Positions 1 through 5,902 of a stretch of 13,021 nucleotides of DNA are shown here, in pieces; positions within the stretch are counted from its first letter, which is position 1; each line of letters starts with the position of its first letter. Below the pieces are notes generated by a model. That model made no database searches, was not told the origin of the DNA, and saw only the letters and a program-made list of their open reading frames with translations. Source of the stretch: CAIOHW01 sp964432565 (GTDB taxonomy: Bacteria > Bdellovibrionota > UBA1018); NCBI GenBank assembly GCA_964432565.1, contig CAYSOA010000051.1, forward strand, positions 1 to 13,021. Reading direction: 5' to 3'. Made by a program: the position numbers and the translations under genes.

Positions 1-2
1 GC

Positions 3-71
3 GGCCCCACCTGGTGCTCGCCGGAGTTGATCTCGGTGGAGGCCGTTCCTGCGGCAGGGGATAGTCCCTGA
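3..71 (+). CDS. possible 3' tail of a gene entering from the left
   Basis: Reading frame 3 is open from the window edge to a TGA at 69-71. It gives about 22 residues (including PELISVEAVPAAGDSP at the end) with mostly G or C in third codon positions, as in the neighbouring genes. Nothing in so short a tail identifies a family. Frame 2 is also open to 62-64, so the choice of frame is weak. A small GCCGC/GCGGC inverted repeat at 77-96 follows and could belong to its terminator. The rest of 72-229 shows no gene. Confidence 0.22.
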   Translation, partial: GPTWCSPELISVEAVPAAGDSP

Positions 72-210
72 ATCGCGCCGCCTTCTGAAGAGCGGCTTAT
101 GAGGTGTCCGTACTCACTCGATTTTTGTGCTTCGGTGGAGTGGATGTGAAAGGAATCATCAGAAAGGTGACGCACTCCTGGAAGGTTTTTTTGATCCCGG
201 GGGCAGTTGA

Positions 211-229
211 CCGACATTCGAATGTTCGG
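211..229 (-). terminator. short stem-loop just after the anti-sigma stop codon
   Basis: CCGACAT and ATGTTCGG pair with one bulged base around a TCGA loop; the core ACATTCGAATGT is a perfect 12-nt palindrome. It lies directly after the leftward TAG stop at 230-232. No U-tract follows on the minus strand, so a classic intrinsic terminator is not shown. It may serve as a 3' stabilising or Rho-associated structure, or be a protein-binding palindrome. Confidence 0.3.
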
Positions 230-820
230 CTACGAGCTCAATGGCCGGTAATGGCGCAGCCCTCGATGGCTCAACCACGCCGAGGCAGCCGCGGCCAGCG
301 CCCAGATCAGGCTCCATGCCGTCGAGAAGGCTTCGGGTGAGCTGCTGGTGGCGGCGTGGTGGCCGCCATGGCCGGCGTCGCCTGAAAAGACGGCAGCCAT
401 CATCATCAAGACCGCCCACGAAGTGGCGGCAAGACTGGTAAAAAGCCATCCCGAGCGCGAGTCGAAGACCCTTTTTTCGTCCGGACTCAAGATCAGGGCA
501 CTGGCCATGCCGGTTCCGAGCATGAAGGTGGCTCCGCAGCCGGCGGCACACGCGGCCCAGCCCCACTGCATCAGAATCTTCATCAGTCCGGCGTCCCCTC
601 CGAACGGGCCGACGCCAAACTGCGGGCAGACCAGAAGCGAGGCGGCTGCCGTCACCAGGTGGATGGTTGCCACTCGCGCAGCCACTCGGCGAAGACTCGG
701 GTTGAGGTCATCGACGACCGTCGGGCGAAGGCGCTGATAAACCGCCGACGGCGGAGCAACGGGGTCGCACTGCTGAAAGTTGTCAAAGCGGATGCCTTTC
801 GTGTCGAGGGGCTTAGTCAC
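230..820 (-). CDS. four-helix membrane protein, probable anti-sigma factor of the adjacent ECF sigma
   Basis: The protein has 196 residues. The N-terminal 45 are soluble; about four hydrophobic segments follow near residues 48-64, 87-108, 124-145 and 167-184. Residues 39-50 (LNPSLRRVAARV) precede the first helix, a layout resembling NrsF/DUF1109-type membrane anti-sigma factors, although those usually have six helices. Cys65 sits in CPQFGVGPFGG after helix 1, Cys91 and Cys95 lie in helix 2, and a His cluster (GHGGHH, 150-155) lies between helices 3 and 4. With the N-terminus inside, both the Cys65 loop and the His loop would face the periplasm, as a metal or redox sensor would need. The GTG start overlaps the end of the sigma gene by 8 nt and has a strong Shine-Dalgarno sequence. 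The anti-sigma role is inferred from gene order and topology; no family match was run. Confidence 0.72.
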   Translation of the reverse strand: MTKPLDTKGIRFDNFQQCDPVAPPSAVYQRLRPTVVDDLNPSLRRVAARVATIHLVTAAASLLVCPQFGVGPFGGDAGLMKILMQWGWAACAAGCGATFMLGTGMASALILSPDEKRVFDSRSGWLFTSLAATSWAVLMMMAAVFSGDAGHGGHHAATSSSPEAFSTAWSLIWALAAAASAWLSHRGLRHYRPLSS

Positions 821-1421
821 GCGGGCCTCCTTTGAGCTGGGCTTTTAATCGCTGAATCAATCGACTGAAACGCTGTCGGGCCGTCGCCGGAGTGATCGAG
901 AGCTCGGTGGCGATCTGTTCGAAGGAGAGTTCGCGCTCGGTGCGAAGCTCCATCAGGCGACGCTGCTCGGCCGAAAGCGAGCCCAGTAGTTCGGTGAGCT
1001 CTGAAGCACGCGTGGCCGCGGAACGGTCGGCTGAAGGGATGGCAACCCCTTCCCAGGCTCTTCGGGCCTCGTCTTCGGAGAGGTTGGCCTTGGCGGGGTT
1101 TCGATTTTCGCGCCGCAAACTGTCGGTGAAAACCGAACGCAGGATGCTCCAGAACCAGGGCAGAAACGGCTGTGCGGCATCGAACTGATGGCGGCTTTGG
1201 TGCAGCTTGAGAAAGCAGGCTTGAAGCAGGTCGTCGGCCTGCGTGCGCGAAGCGCAGCGCGCCACCAGAAAGCCGTAGGCCTTTGGGGCGTGGCGCCGAT
1301 ACAGCTCGTCAAAAGCCGAGATTTGTCCGCTCTGATAACGCTTCATGAGCTCCTGATCCGATTCTTGTTCGGGTTCTTGCTCCGGTTCCTGCTCTGGTCC
1401 GTTCGTCGGGTGGGGCTTCAA
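813..1421 (-). CDS. ECF-type RNA polymerase sigma factor
   Basis: This 202-residue protein would direct RNA polymerase to stress promoters. Region 2 spans about 24-107: DDLLQACFLKLH (63-74) matches the core-binding region 2.2, and WFWSILRSVFTDSLRRENR (89-107) matches the -10 recognising 2.4. Region 4 spans about 140-195 with a helix-turn-helix (LSFEQIATELSITPATARQR). The chosen TTG start has an AGGAG eight to nine bases upstream. An ATG at 1346 would remove an odd acidic leader of repeated PEQE units, and also has an AGGAG close by. The gene is divergent from the Cys-rich peptide gene and overlaps the membrane partner downstream, the usual sigma/anti-sigma arrangement. The exact ECF subgroup is not resolved. 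Confidence 0.9.
   Translation of the reverse strand: MKPHPTNGPEQEPEQEPEQESDQELMKRYQSGQISAFDELYRRHAPKAYGFLVARCASRTQADDLLQACFLKLHQSRHQFDAAQPFLPWFWSILRSVFTDSLRRENRNPAKANLSEDEARRAWEGVAIPSADRSAATRASELTELLGSLSAEQRRLMELRTERELSFEQIATELSITPATARQRFSRLIQRLKAQLKGGPRD
826..833 (-). promoter_or_regulatory. strong ribosome binding site fixing the anti-sigma GTG start
   Basis: The minus strand reads AAAGGAGG, a near-perfect anti-16S match, five bases before the GTG at 820. It lies inside the last codons of the sigma gene. This supports GTG as the true start and implies translation of the membrane partner at least as strong as that of the sigma factor. Confidence 0.7.
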
Positions 1422-1463
1422 TCCTGATGCTCCTGTGGGGGAATACGTCGGGAATAAAAAAAT

Positions 1464-1488
1464 GTGACAGGGCCTCGCCCCATGTCAC
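1464..1488. promoter_or_regulatory. dyad GTGACA-N13-TGTCAC in the divergent control region
   Basis: Perfect 6-bp half-sites at 1464-1469 and 1483-1488 have centres 19 bp apart, about two helical turns. They lie midway between the leftward sigma gene (start 1421) and the rightward Cys-rich gene (start 1538). The inner bases GGG and CCC extend the pairing if one A bulges, so an RNA hairpin is also possible. The best guess is an operator or a pair of divergent promoter elements. I could not place convincing -35/-10 boxes. Confidence 0.45.
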
Positions 1489-1522
1489 GATCAGCGAAGT
1501 GCCGGCGTATTCCGGTAGAGAC

Positions 1523-1529
1523 AAAGGAG
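1523..1529 (+). promoter_or_regulatory. ribosome binding site deciding the start of the Cys-rich peptide
   Basis: AAAGGAG lies eight bases before the ATG at 1538. It selects this ATG, which begins a textbook signal peptide, over an in-frame start at 1427 that would add 37 residues overlapping the regulatory dyad. Confidence 0.7.
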
Positions 1530-1537
1530 ATTCCACC

Positions 1538-1762
1538 ATGAAAAAACTGATTCTGAGCTCGCTTTTCGCCCTGTCCCTGGCTTCCGTGGGAGGACCGTTG
1601 GCGTTTGCCGACCATCACTGCGCCTGCGACCAGACGTGCAACGAAAAGTGCGCCAAGGGCGACACCAAGGACTGCAGCTGCAAGACCTGCGACTGCGCCA
1701 AAGGCGAGGGCTGCAAGCACGGCAAGTGCTCGACCCACAAGGGCGACGACCACAAGCACTGA
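1538..1762 (+). CDS. small exported Cys/His-rich protein, metallothionein-like
   Basis: The precursor has 74 residues. MKKLILSSLFALSLASVGG is a signal peptide with probable cleavage after AFA (residue 24), leaving about 50 residues for the periplasm. The mature part has 10 Cys (28, 30, 34, 38, 46, 48, 51, 53, 59, 64) and 6 His (26, 27, 61, 67, 72, 74), with three CxC motifs and a C-terminal DDHKH. That density suggests binding of soft metals such as copper or zinc, as in metallothioneins, but no named family is recognised. A heavily disulfide-bonded peptide or a modified natural-product precursor are alternatives. The divergent ECF sigma/anti-sigma pair is the obvious candidate regulator. The coding sequence is short but has a clear RBS, signal peptide and GC-rich third positions. 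Confidence 0.82.
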   Translation: MKKLILSSLFALSLASVGGPLAFADHHCACDQTCNEKCAKGDTKDCSCKTCDCAKGEGCKHGKCSTHKGDDHKH

Positions 1763-1779
1763 GTTTTTCAGGTCTTTTA

Positions 1780-1851
1780 GAGAGGGAAGGGAGTTCATTC
1801 GCCTCGTCCCGTCTAAGCGGGGCCGCTTCGGGTGAATCTCTCTTCCCTCTC
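1780..1851 (+). terminator. long imperfect hairpin between two rightward genes
   Basis: Outer arms GAGAGGGAAG (1780-1789) and CTTCCCTCTC (1842-1851) are perfect 10-bp inverse repeats. Inside, ATTCGCC (1797-1803) pairs with GGTGAAT (1831-1837) allowing one G-U, and AAGCGG (1815-1820) pairs with CCGCTT (1823-1828). The structure starts 17 bases after the stop codon of the Cys-rich gene. No run of T follows, so termination by it is uncertain. It may instead be an mRNA 3' stabiliser, a small RNA or a remnant repeat element. Confidence 0.45.
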
Positions 1852-1908
1852 GATCCAAAATCACGACAGGCATTTTGATCCCTTAGCAAGATCAAGAGGT
1901 TAACGCGA

Positions 1909-2364
1909 GTGCTGGTAGAACGTAACGCGTCGTGTTATTCCTCCGGCATGATGTCCGAACAGTGGAAATCGTCTCTTTTCGCGGGCCTGGCTCTCGTACT
2001 CGTGGGTCTGTGTTACGCCGTTCTGGCGCAATCCGCTCCGCTGCTCAGCATTCCCCTACAACGTAAATACACCTCTCAAACGATCGACTGGCCGTCGTCC
2101 GATTGTCGGGTGGCGGTCGTTCGCTTCAAGGCCGCAGCCGCTTCGCTTGCGATCTCGAACGTCAAGCTGACGTTCACCAACGGACGCACCCAGCTTTTGA
2201 ATCGCTTCTCAGCCCTCCTGTTCAAGGACACCGCCACGGACTGGTTCAGGGTCGATCGCAGCCTTCGGGATGACAGCCTTCTGTGCATCGATCGGATTGA
2301 GGTGACGGCCCGATCGACGAGCCGAATCTGGCCGCATGCCCTGCTGCAGGTGGAAGTGAAGTGA
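1909..2364 (+). CDS. small exported protein, DUF2541-like
   Basis: The protein has 151 residues from the GTG at 1909, which has AAGAGG nine bases upstream; ATGs at 1948 and 1951 would also give an N-terminal membrane signal (SLFAGLALVLVGLCYAVLAQ) but lack an RBS. The mature part pairs two cysteines (in DCRVAVVRF and LLCIDRIEV) around a hydrophilic middle with TATDWFRVD. This order (Cys-R-V, then TDW, then Cys-I-x-x-I) resembles the E. coli YaaI/DUF2541 family of periplasmic proteins, whose function is unknown. The assignment comes from recalled motif order, not a search. The stop overlaps the trmO start by four bases (GTGA), so the two genes are translationally coupled although no functional link is evident. 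Confidence 0.62.
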   Translation: MLVERNASCYSSGMMSEQWKSSLFAGLALVLVGLCYAVLAQSAPLLSIPLQRKYTSQTIDWPSSDCRVAVVRFKAAAASLAISNVKLTFTNGRTQLLNRFSALLFKDTATDWFRVDRSLRDDSLLCIDRIEVTARSTSRIWPHALLQVEVK

Positions 2365-3101
2365 TCGCCTGGAGTTTTCGCCCGATCGGGCTCATCGAGT
2401 CCTGCTTCAAGGAAAAGTTCGGCATTCCCCGGCAGCCGGGGCTTGCCCGCTCTGCCCCCGCCATCATTCGGCTCGATCGCGAAGATCCGTTTCTCGCGCA
2501 GGCGCTTCGTCGTCTGGAGGAGTTTTCGCACCTCTGGGTGATTTACGTGTTTCACGAACACGGTTCGCGAAACTGGAAACCTTCGATTCGCCCTCCCCGA
2601 CTCGGTGGAGCCGAGAAGGTGGGCGTTCTGGCTTCGCGATCGCCGCATCGTCCGAATCCGATCGGATTATCCGTCGTCGAGCTCGTTCGCGTGGATCTCG
2701 AAGATCCTGCCGGTGCCGCCATTCACGTGCGCGGAGGCGATTTTCTGGATGGTTCCCCCGTGCTGGATATCAAGCCCTACCTTCCGTATGCCGACAGCAT
2801 TCCCGAAGCATCCTCGGGGTGGGCCGATGAGCCGATCGTGCGCACTTCAGTGGAGTTTGCGACCACTGCCGAAGAGAAAATCGGCAGAATCGAATCGCAT
2901 GAGCGTCGCGAAGAACTGCGAGCGATGATTACCGAGGTTTTGGAACTCGATCCGCGTCCGGCGTTCCAGAAACGCCGCCTGCCGCCCACGAGCGCCGAAG
3001 CCCAGGGCCTCGACTTCGGGTTTGCACTGATGGAGTTTGATGTGAAGTGGCGAATCGACGGTGGGCGATTCGTAGTGACGGACCTTCAGGCTCCGCGCTA
3101 G
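2361..3101 (+). CDS. trmO: tRNA m6t6A37 methyltransferase TrmO (TsaA/YaeB family)
   Basis: This 246-residue protein would use S-adenosylmethionine to N6-methylate threonylcarbamoyl-adenosine at position 37 of ANN-decoding tRNAs, a small gain in decoding accuracy. The TsaA-type beta-barrel domain fills about residues 5-150: FRPIGLIESCF at the start, GVLASRSPHRPNPIGLS (88-104) as the family signature and DIKPYLPYAD (136-145). The C-terminal domain (about 185-246) with EVLELDPRPAFQ and the closing FALMEFDVKWRI matches the long TrmO form; E. coli TrmO is about 235 residues. The start is GTG at 2361, overlapping the preceding stop. The TAG stop shares the palindrome CTAG with the stop of the converging tatD gene, so no terminator fits between them. 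Confidence 0.93.
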   Translation: MIAWSFRPIGLIESCFKEKFGIPRQPGLARSAPAIIRLDREDPFLAQALRRLEEFSHLWVIYVFHEHGSRNWKPSIRPPRLGGAEKVGVLASRSPHRPNPIGLSVVELVRVDLEDPAGAAIHVRGGDFLDGSPVLDIKPYLPYADSIPEASSGWADEPIVRTSVEFATTAEEKIGRIESHERREELRAMITEVLELDPRPAFQKRRLPPTSAEAQGLDFGFALMEFDVKWRIDGGRFVVTDLQAPR

Positions 3102-3874
3102 ATCCGAAAAATTCGTCGCGCGTTTTCGCTCGTGACGCGTGCCACGTCGGCGGGATCGATCCCCTTGAGCTCAGCCAGCAGCAGTCCTGTCTGCTTGACC
3201 ATGCGCGGTTCGCATTTCTTTCCACGAAAGGGAACCGGCGCGAGGTAGGGCGCGTCGGTCTCGACCAGTAGCCGCTCGAGAGGAAAACTCTTCGCAGATT
3301 CGCGCAGCTCCGCCGCGTTCTTGAAGGTCAGGATTCCGGAAAACGAGATGTAAAAACCCAGATCGAGGCAGGCCTGTCCGAACGACTGGGTTCCGGTAAA
3401 GCAGTGAATGATTCCCGGGACGACGCCCGACGCGACGCGCGGGGCGTAGCGTTTCAGCTCTTCGAGTAATTCGGGTTCGGCATCTCGAGAGTGGATGATG
3501 ACCGGAAGGCCGCACTCGATCGCCAGATCGAGCTGCTGACGAAGCTGAATGATCTGTACGTCGAGTGGGGAGTGTTCGTAATAGGTATCGAGTCCGATTT
3601 CACCAATCGCCCGGCACTTGGGGTGTTTCGCTGCCTCGCGCAGGCGTTCGATGTCCCCCTCGGTGATCTTCACGGCATCGTGAGGATGCACTCCGACGGT
3701 GTGATGGACATTCTCGAATCGCTCCGAGATCTCAACCACGCGTGGAAGCGAGTCAAGGTCGGTGCCGATGGTCATCAGGTGGGTGACGCCCTCATCGGCC
3801 GCCTCGCGCACGAGGTCTTCGGTCGACTTGGGGGAGTAGTCGTAGTTCAGGTGGCAGTGGCTGTCGATCCACAT
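3098..3874 (-). CDS. TatD family metal-dependent hydrolase/DNase
   Basis: This 258-residue TIM-barrel protein is predicted to be a cytoplasmic metal-dependent nuclease or phosphoesterase. Metal ligands are all in place: His6 and His8 in DSHCHLN, GVHPH at 61-65, Glu92 in GEIGLD, His128 in IIHSRDA, His157 in IIHCFTG and Asp207 in ETDAPYLAP. The ATG at 3874 is chosen because GGAGGGA lies just upstream; a GTG at 3886 would add four residues and spoil that spacing. It lies 13 bases after the VKOR-DsbA gene and ends the thiol-redox operon. TatD proteins are often linked with metG or holB instead, so the placement here is unusual. It could equally be called YcfH/YabD-like; substrate is not predictable. 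Confidence 0.92.
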   Translation of the reverse strand: MWIDSHCHLNYDYSPKSTEDLVREAADEGVTHLMTIGTDLDSLPRVVEISERFENVHHTVGVHPHDAVKITEGDIERLREAAKHPKCRAIGEIGLDTYYEHSPLDVQIIQLRQQLDLAIECGLPVIIHSRDAEPELLEELKRYAPRVASGVVPGIIHCFTGTQSFGQACLDLGFYISFSGILTFKNAAELRESAKSFPLERLLVETDAPYLAPVPFRGKKCEPRMVKQTGLLLAELKGIDPADVARVTSENARRIFRI

Positions 3875-3887
3875 GGCTCCCTCCACG

Positions 3888-5060
3888 TCAGGGGGCGGTC
3901 TTCTTCAGTGTTTCTTCGATCAGCAGATTCCAAGCCTGTGGAGGCATGGCACCGCTGATTCGTCGACCGTTCAGAAAGAAGGTGGGAGTGGACTCGACCT
4001 TGAGCCCGATGCCTTCTTCAATGTCCCGCAGCACGCGATCGGTCGTCTCCTGGGCCGCAAGGCACTGCTCGAACTGGGCGGCATTCAGGCCAATGTCCCC
4101 GGCGATGGCGATGGCCGATCCCGGTTTTAGCGAAGCTTGTCGTTCGAACACCTGCTCGTAATACGCTTCGAAGCGTCCCTGTGCCTGGGCGCAGACCGTG
4201 CCGCGAGCCAGTTCGCAGGCGGCCGGATGCATGGGGCTCTGAATCAGTCGGTTGCACTTCGCGTCGAGCGGGAAGTTTCGATAAACAAATCGAACGCGAT
4301 CGGAATAGCGCCTCAGTACCGGATGCAGGGCCTGTGCTCCCATCCGGCAGGAGGGACACTGAAAGTCACTGAACTTGACGATGGTGATCGGGGCCGCTGT
4401 GCTTCCGATCGAAGGGAGCTCAGCAGGCGTATCGAGAGCAACTGGCTGGGAGGCCATCACCGACTGGACGCGAAACCGTAGTTCAGACGCATCCGGCACG
4501 CCGCTTTGCAGCCCCTTCGAGAAAACGACCGCCACGAAGAGACAGATCGCCGTGACGATGGCAGGACCCTTGAGCTGCCAGACCGGCTTGGATCCGCCAT
4601 CGCGTTTGAGCCACGAGTGGAGCACGGCACCAAAGGCCGTGAAGTTGACGAGGTCGAGTGCCAGGCAGAGCAGGCAGCCCACTTTCAGCACCGCTGCCAT
4701 CACCCAGAGGTAGAAGAGCGAAAAAACGCTGCTGACGGCCGTCATGCCCAGAAGCCAGGGTGATAGTGCAGCGGCGAACTCGGTCGATCGCGCTGCCAGG
4801 GCGAAGACCAGAGTGGCGAGCCACCAACCGGCCGCCGCCGCCGACAGAGGAATGCCCGCGAACAGTTCGGAGTAGGGAGAGGCGTCGATGGCGTTGCAGT
4901 CGAAGGCTGCACCTACCTTGCAAAAGCTGTCGAAGCCCGCTTGTCCCGAGCGCACTTCAGCGAAGTGTACCGTCTGGACGATCGAGACGATCACGCCGAT
5001 GACGGCAAGAATGGCCAGCAGGTTGAGTTTCTTTCGTGACAGCGTGAAGGGCTTGCTCAT
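3888..5060 (-). CDS. VKOR-DsbA fusion: membrane quinone-linked disulfide-forming enzyme
   Basis: This 390-residue protein joins a vitamin K epoxide reductase-type membrane domain (about 10-180) to a DsbA/thioredoxin-like domain (about 220-390). The VKOR half has the loop pair Cys47/Cys55 and the quinone-proximal CLLC at 129-132; the DsbA half has the active site CPSC (235-238) in FSDFQCPSCRMGAQ and the cis-proline in ESTPTFF. Electrons would pass from periplasmic thiols to CPSC, then Cys47/55, then CLLC and quinone, replacing DsbB. Cys269 and Cys282 form a possible extra disulfide in the helical insert; Cys290 and Cys333 are additional. The ATG at 5060 is preceded by the stop of the DsbD-like gene five bases away and has no Shine-Dalgarno sequence, so it is probably coupled. 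A much longer in-frame upstream extension overlaps that gene and is rejected. Confidence 0.9.
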   Translation of the reverse strand: MSKPFTLSRKKLNLLAILAVIGVIVSIVQTVHFAEVRSGQAGFDSFCKVGAAFDCNAIDASPYSELFAGIPLSAAAAGWWLATLVFALAARSTEFAAALSPWLLGMTAVSSVFSLFYLWVMAAVLKVGCLLCLALDLVNFTAFGAVLHSWLKRDGGSKPVWQLKGPAIVTAICLFVAVVFSKGLQSGVPDASELRFRVQSVMASQPVALDTPAELPSIGSTAAPITIVKFSDFQCPSCRMGAQALHPVLRRYSDRVRFVYRNFPLDAKCNRLIQSPMHPAACELARGTVCAQAQGRFEAYYEQVFERQASLKPGSAIAIAGDIGLNAAQFEQCLAAQETTDRVLRDIEEGIGLKVESTPTFFLNGRRISGAMPPQAWNLLIEETLKKTAP

Positions 5061-5065
5061 GGATG

Positions 5066-5866
5066 TCACTGAGGGTGCCACAAGTTGCCAGCCCGGAAAA
5101 CCATGTAGTGGCTGACCGCAAGAAGCAGGAGACCGCTCAGGATCTTCACGCGCTCCATCCAGCCACCCGAGCGGGGAAGGTACTGAACCGCTCCCGTAAA
5201 GAAGACAATGGCCAGCAGCAGCGTACCGATGCCCAGTGAGAATCCCAGCATCAAAAAGAGCCCCATGCCCACCGATTGCGTATTGGCGATGAAGGCGAGA
5301 ATGGCCGTCAGCACCGGGGTCGTGCAGGGTGAGGCGATGAAACCCGAACTGGCGCCGAGGGTGAAGGCACCCAGCAGTGTCACTTCGCGGTGGGCGGTGG
5401 CCGTGTGCGTGGGGTGCGAAGTTTTGCGAAAGGGGCGGGCCATGCGGTCCCACCAGGCCATCGGGTCAAACGGAATCAGGTCGAGCATGACCAGGGCTCC
5501 GAGACCGTAGATCACGCCCAAGGCGAGATACCAGCCGCCGCTCTGGGTGAGGGTGCCGAAGACCTTGCCGGTGAGTCCCGCCAGCACTCCCAGGAAGGCG
5601 TACACGACGGCCATGCCACTGACGTACACGAGCCCGCGAATTGCCAGATCGCGCCAGCGGTATTTTTGGGTCGCTCGATCCTTCGATGCGGTTCCCCCCA
5701 TGGCGCTGATCGTGATGGGAATCATGGGGTAAACACAGGGCGTGAGGCTCGAGAGCACTCCACCGAGGTACGCAAGCCCCAGCGCGAGCAGGAACTGCAG
5801 GGCGCCGGGCGAGGAGCCCGATCCAGTCGTGAGCAGATCTGAGAGAAAGCTTGAGAGCCAATCCAT
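5066..5866 (-). CDS. DsbD/CcdA-type thiol-electron transporter, membrane domain only
   Basis: This 266-residue integral membrane protein would carry reducing equivalents from cytoplasmic thioredoxin to periplasmic partners. The two redox cysteines sit in the family contexts: Cys44 in SSLTPCVYPMIPITISAMGG and Cys181 in FIASPCTTPVLTAI. Several helices surround them, and a His-rich cytoplasmic or periplasmic loop (HPTHTATAH) lies at 151-159. It lacks both the N-terminal alpha and C-terminal thioredoxin domains of full DsbD, so a separate thioredoxin-like partner must exist elsewhere. The ATG at 5866 has AGGAG a few bases upstream. It heads the operon with VKOR-DsbA and tatD and is divergent from the peptide-binding protein gene. 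CcdA of cytochrome c maturation is the main alternative name. Confidence 0.88.
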   Translation of the reverse strand: MDWLSSFLSDLLTTGSGSSPGALQFLLALGLAYLGGVLSSLTPCVYPMIPITISAMGGTASKDRATQKYRWRDLAIRGLVYVSGMAVVYAFLGVLAGLTGKVFGTLTQSGGWYLALGVIYGLGALVMLDLIPFDPMAWWDRMARPFRKTSHPTHTATAHREVTLLGAFTLGASSGFIASPCTTPVLTAILAFIANTQSVGMGLFLMLGFSLGIGTLLLAIVFFTGAVQYLPRSGGWMERVKILSGLLLLAVSHYMVFRAGNLWHPQ

Positions 5867-5902
5867 GTTTACTCTCCTGAATACGTCCTTTAGCTTCGAG
5901 TT

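Noticed and set aside
186..193. T-run after possible stem, as a rightward terminator
   Set aside because: No stable inverted repeat directly precedes the T-run, and it lies over 100 bases from the possible upstream gene end.
104..340. 78-residue rightward open frame near the left edge
   Set aside because: Its second half runs antisense to the membrane protein gene, composition is Arg/Gln/Pro rich as expected of a shadow frame, and no ribosome site precedes it.
2076..2648. 190-residue leftward open frame
   Set aside because: It is antisense to two genes with clear family signatures (DUF2541-like and TrmO) and has shadow-type Arg/Ser composition.
5061..5453. N-terminal extension of the VKOR-DsbA protein to a start at 5453
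   Set aside because: It would lie wholly within the DsbD-like coding region, is His/Pro/Arg-rich, and the protein proper begins with a normal cytoplasmic tail and helix at 5060.
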